Shown: positions 62,986 to 64,000 of the stretch, in pieces
Layout: every line of letters begins with the position of its first letter
Numbering within the stretch: position 1 is the first letter of the stretch
Source: Glandiceps talaboti
Taxonomy: Eukaryota; Hemichordata; Enteropneusta; Spengelidae
DNA length: 64,000 nt
Assembly: GCF_964340395.1 (NCBI RefSeq)
Contig: NC_135567.1
Location: 62,001 to 126,000, forward strand
Direction of reading: 5' to 3'
Notes under the pieces: model-generated
What the model was told of the DNA's origin: nothing
The model's input: only the letters and a program-made list of their open reading frames with translations
Database searches by the model: none
Translations under genes and position numbers: made by a program

Positions 62986-64000
62986 AAAAATGGCTACTTG
63001 GCAACTATATAGGATTGTATCATGAAACAAATTGACGTGTATATGTATGCCATCGTATGTTGCCCCTGTCCCAAGTTTGAAAAAAATTGGTCCACACATC
63101 TCCAAGAAACGGCTCTGGACGGATGGACGGATCGACGTACGGATGGAACCCAATCCATAAGTCCCCATCCCAGACTTTGTCCAGCGGGGACTAAATACTA
63201 TCATCACTTGAAATGTTCAACTGAAAAAGCTATGAAGATAACCCAAAGTTGGTTATTTGACCTTGGAAAAAGTCTTTCAAGGTCAAAGGTCAAGGTCTTG
63301 AAAGAAAGCTCATATTTGATAACATGAGCGTGTGGGCACTTGAGTGGAGTCACTATATATTACACCTACAAAGGAGGTATATTCTGAAATCTTACAATAA
63401 ACATGGCTACGGATGATATAGAAATGCTAACTTTTAGCAAGGTTTGATTGAAATTAGTTGGTCCATGACAGAGATATGAGAAGGAATGCCGAAACACATT
63501 CATGAAGGGATGGAACCCAACAGATAAGCCCCTCTAGGCAGTGGTTGATGGAGACTAAAAAGTATTTTCACTTTCTGCAATGGGCATTAACTTAAAAATA
63601 ATATTAGTTATAATATTACATGTACTGTATGTCTTTACACATGTAGAATATATTGATGACATTACAAACAAGCTTCAAGTTAAGGGGTCTAATTCTATTT
63701 CATGTCTAACTCCCAAGCTTAATAGAAATGTGTTGTAATTTGGAAACACATGAAGCATATATATACTCATAACAAATAAACTTCAAGTTAGAGTGTCTCA
63801 AACTATTCTACTGACTTTTCTACATTAATTCTGACAAAAGATTGCCAGTACAAATCCAGTACACATTAGGGACTCAAAACCTAACTGCCTACCTTGATAG
63901 AAATGTAGTACTTTATTCACCTTTACCTTGATGTGACTAACATACAGGACATAAAACAAGTGACCTATCAGTCAGAATAACGCCACTGTTTTTTGTGTTT
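62986..64000. other. Repeat-rich intronic DNA to the right edge
   Basis: The part at 63000-63190 resembles 29700-29890 (GGATGGACGGATCG, then AGTCCCCATCCC). A further diverged relative lies near 63470-63560 (GGGATGGAACCCAACAG). No exon of the RRM gene was recognised. Confidence 0.45.

Overview
This is a gene-poor, repeat-dominated piece of an animal nuclear genome. Support for that comes from spliced exons with GT-AG introns, a decayed DIRS-like tyrosine-recombinase retrotransposon, non-LTR retrotransposon ends, vertebrate-type (TTAGGG)n interstitial repeats and very long minisatellites. An invertebrate, probably marine, is my inference; the species cannot be read from the sequence.

The only real host gene I can support lies on the minus strand. 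Three exons (61071-61258, 49291-49360, 30518-30625) join in phase with consensus splice sites and together encode one complete RNA-recognition motif of the MEC-8/RBPMS type. The exons are separated by introns of about 11.7 kb and 18.7 kb. Earlier exons must lie beyond the right edge. Later exons, if any, were not recognised to the left.

Layout. 1-8236: degenerate 10-bp satellite (AAAACCGGTC-like) organised in 1641-bp and 1420-bp higher-order repeats. 8238-12274: about 4-kb composite with ~305-bp inverted ends and internal 28-mer, 73-mer and 33-mer arrays. 12275-13500: AT-rich DNA, a 20-mer array and an interstitial telomeric tract. 13510-16608: the 10-bp satellite again, switching strand near 14226. 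16700-20475: 45-mer array. 24125-25910: 33-mer array. 27105-29900: an interspersed repeat split by a 1.8-kb foldback element. 30518-30625: RRM exon. 30960-49250: five successive minisatellites (30-, 39/46-, 40-, 42- and 33-mers) filling almost all of one intron. 49291-49360: middle RRM exon. 49361-61070: intron with interspersed repeats, a LINE 3' end and a DIRS-like element nested in an older repeat. 61071-61258: RRM exon. 61259-64000: intronic or upstream DNA with a half copy of the foldback element.

Most long open frames in the window are by-products of tandem repeats whose period is a multiple of three, or of 10-bp units that close every 30 bp. They should not be read as proteins. The DIRS-like element carries stops and frameshifts and is a dead copy. 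I saw no tRNA, rRNA, CRISPR or bacterial-type gene.
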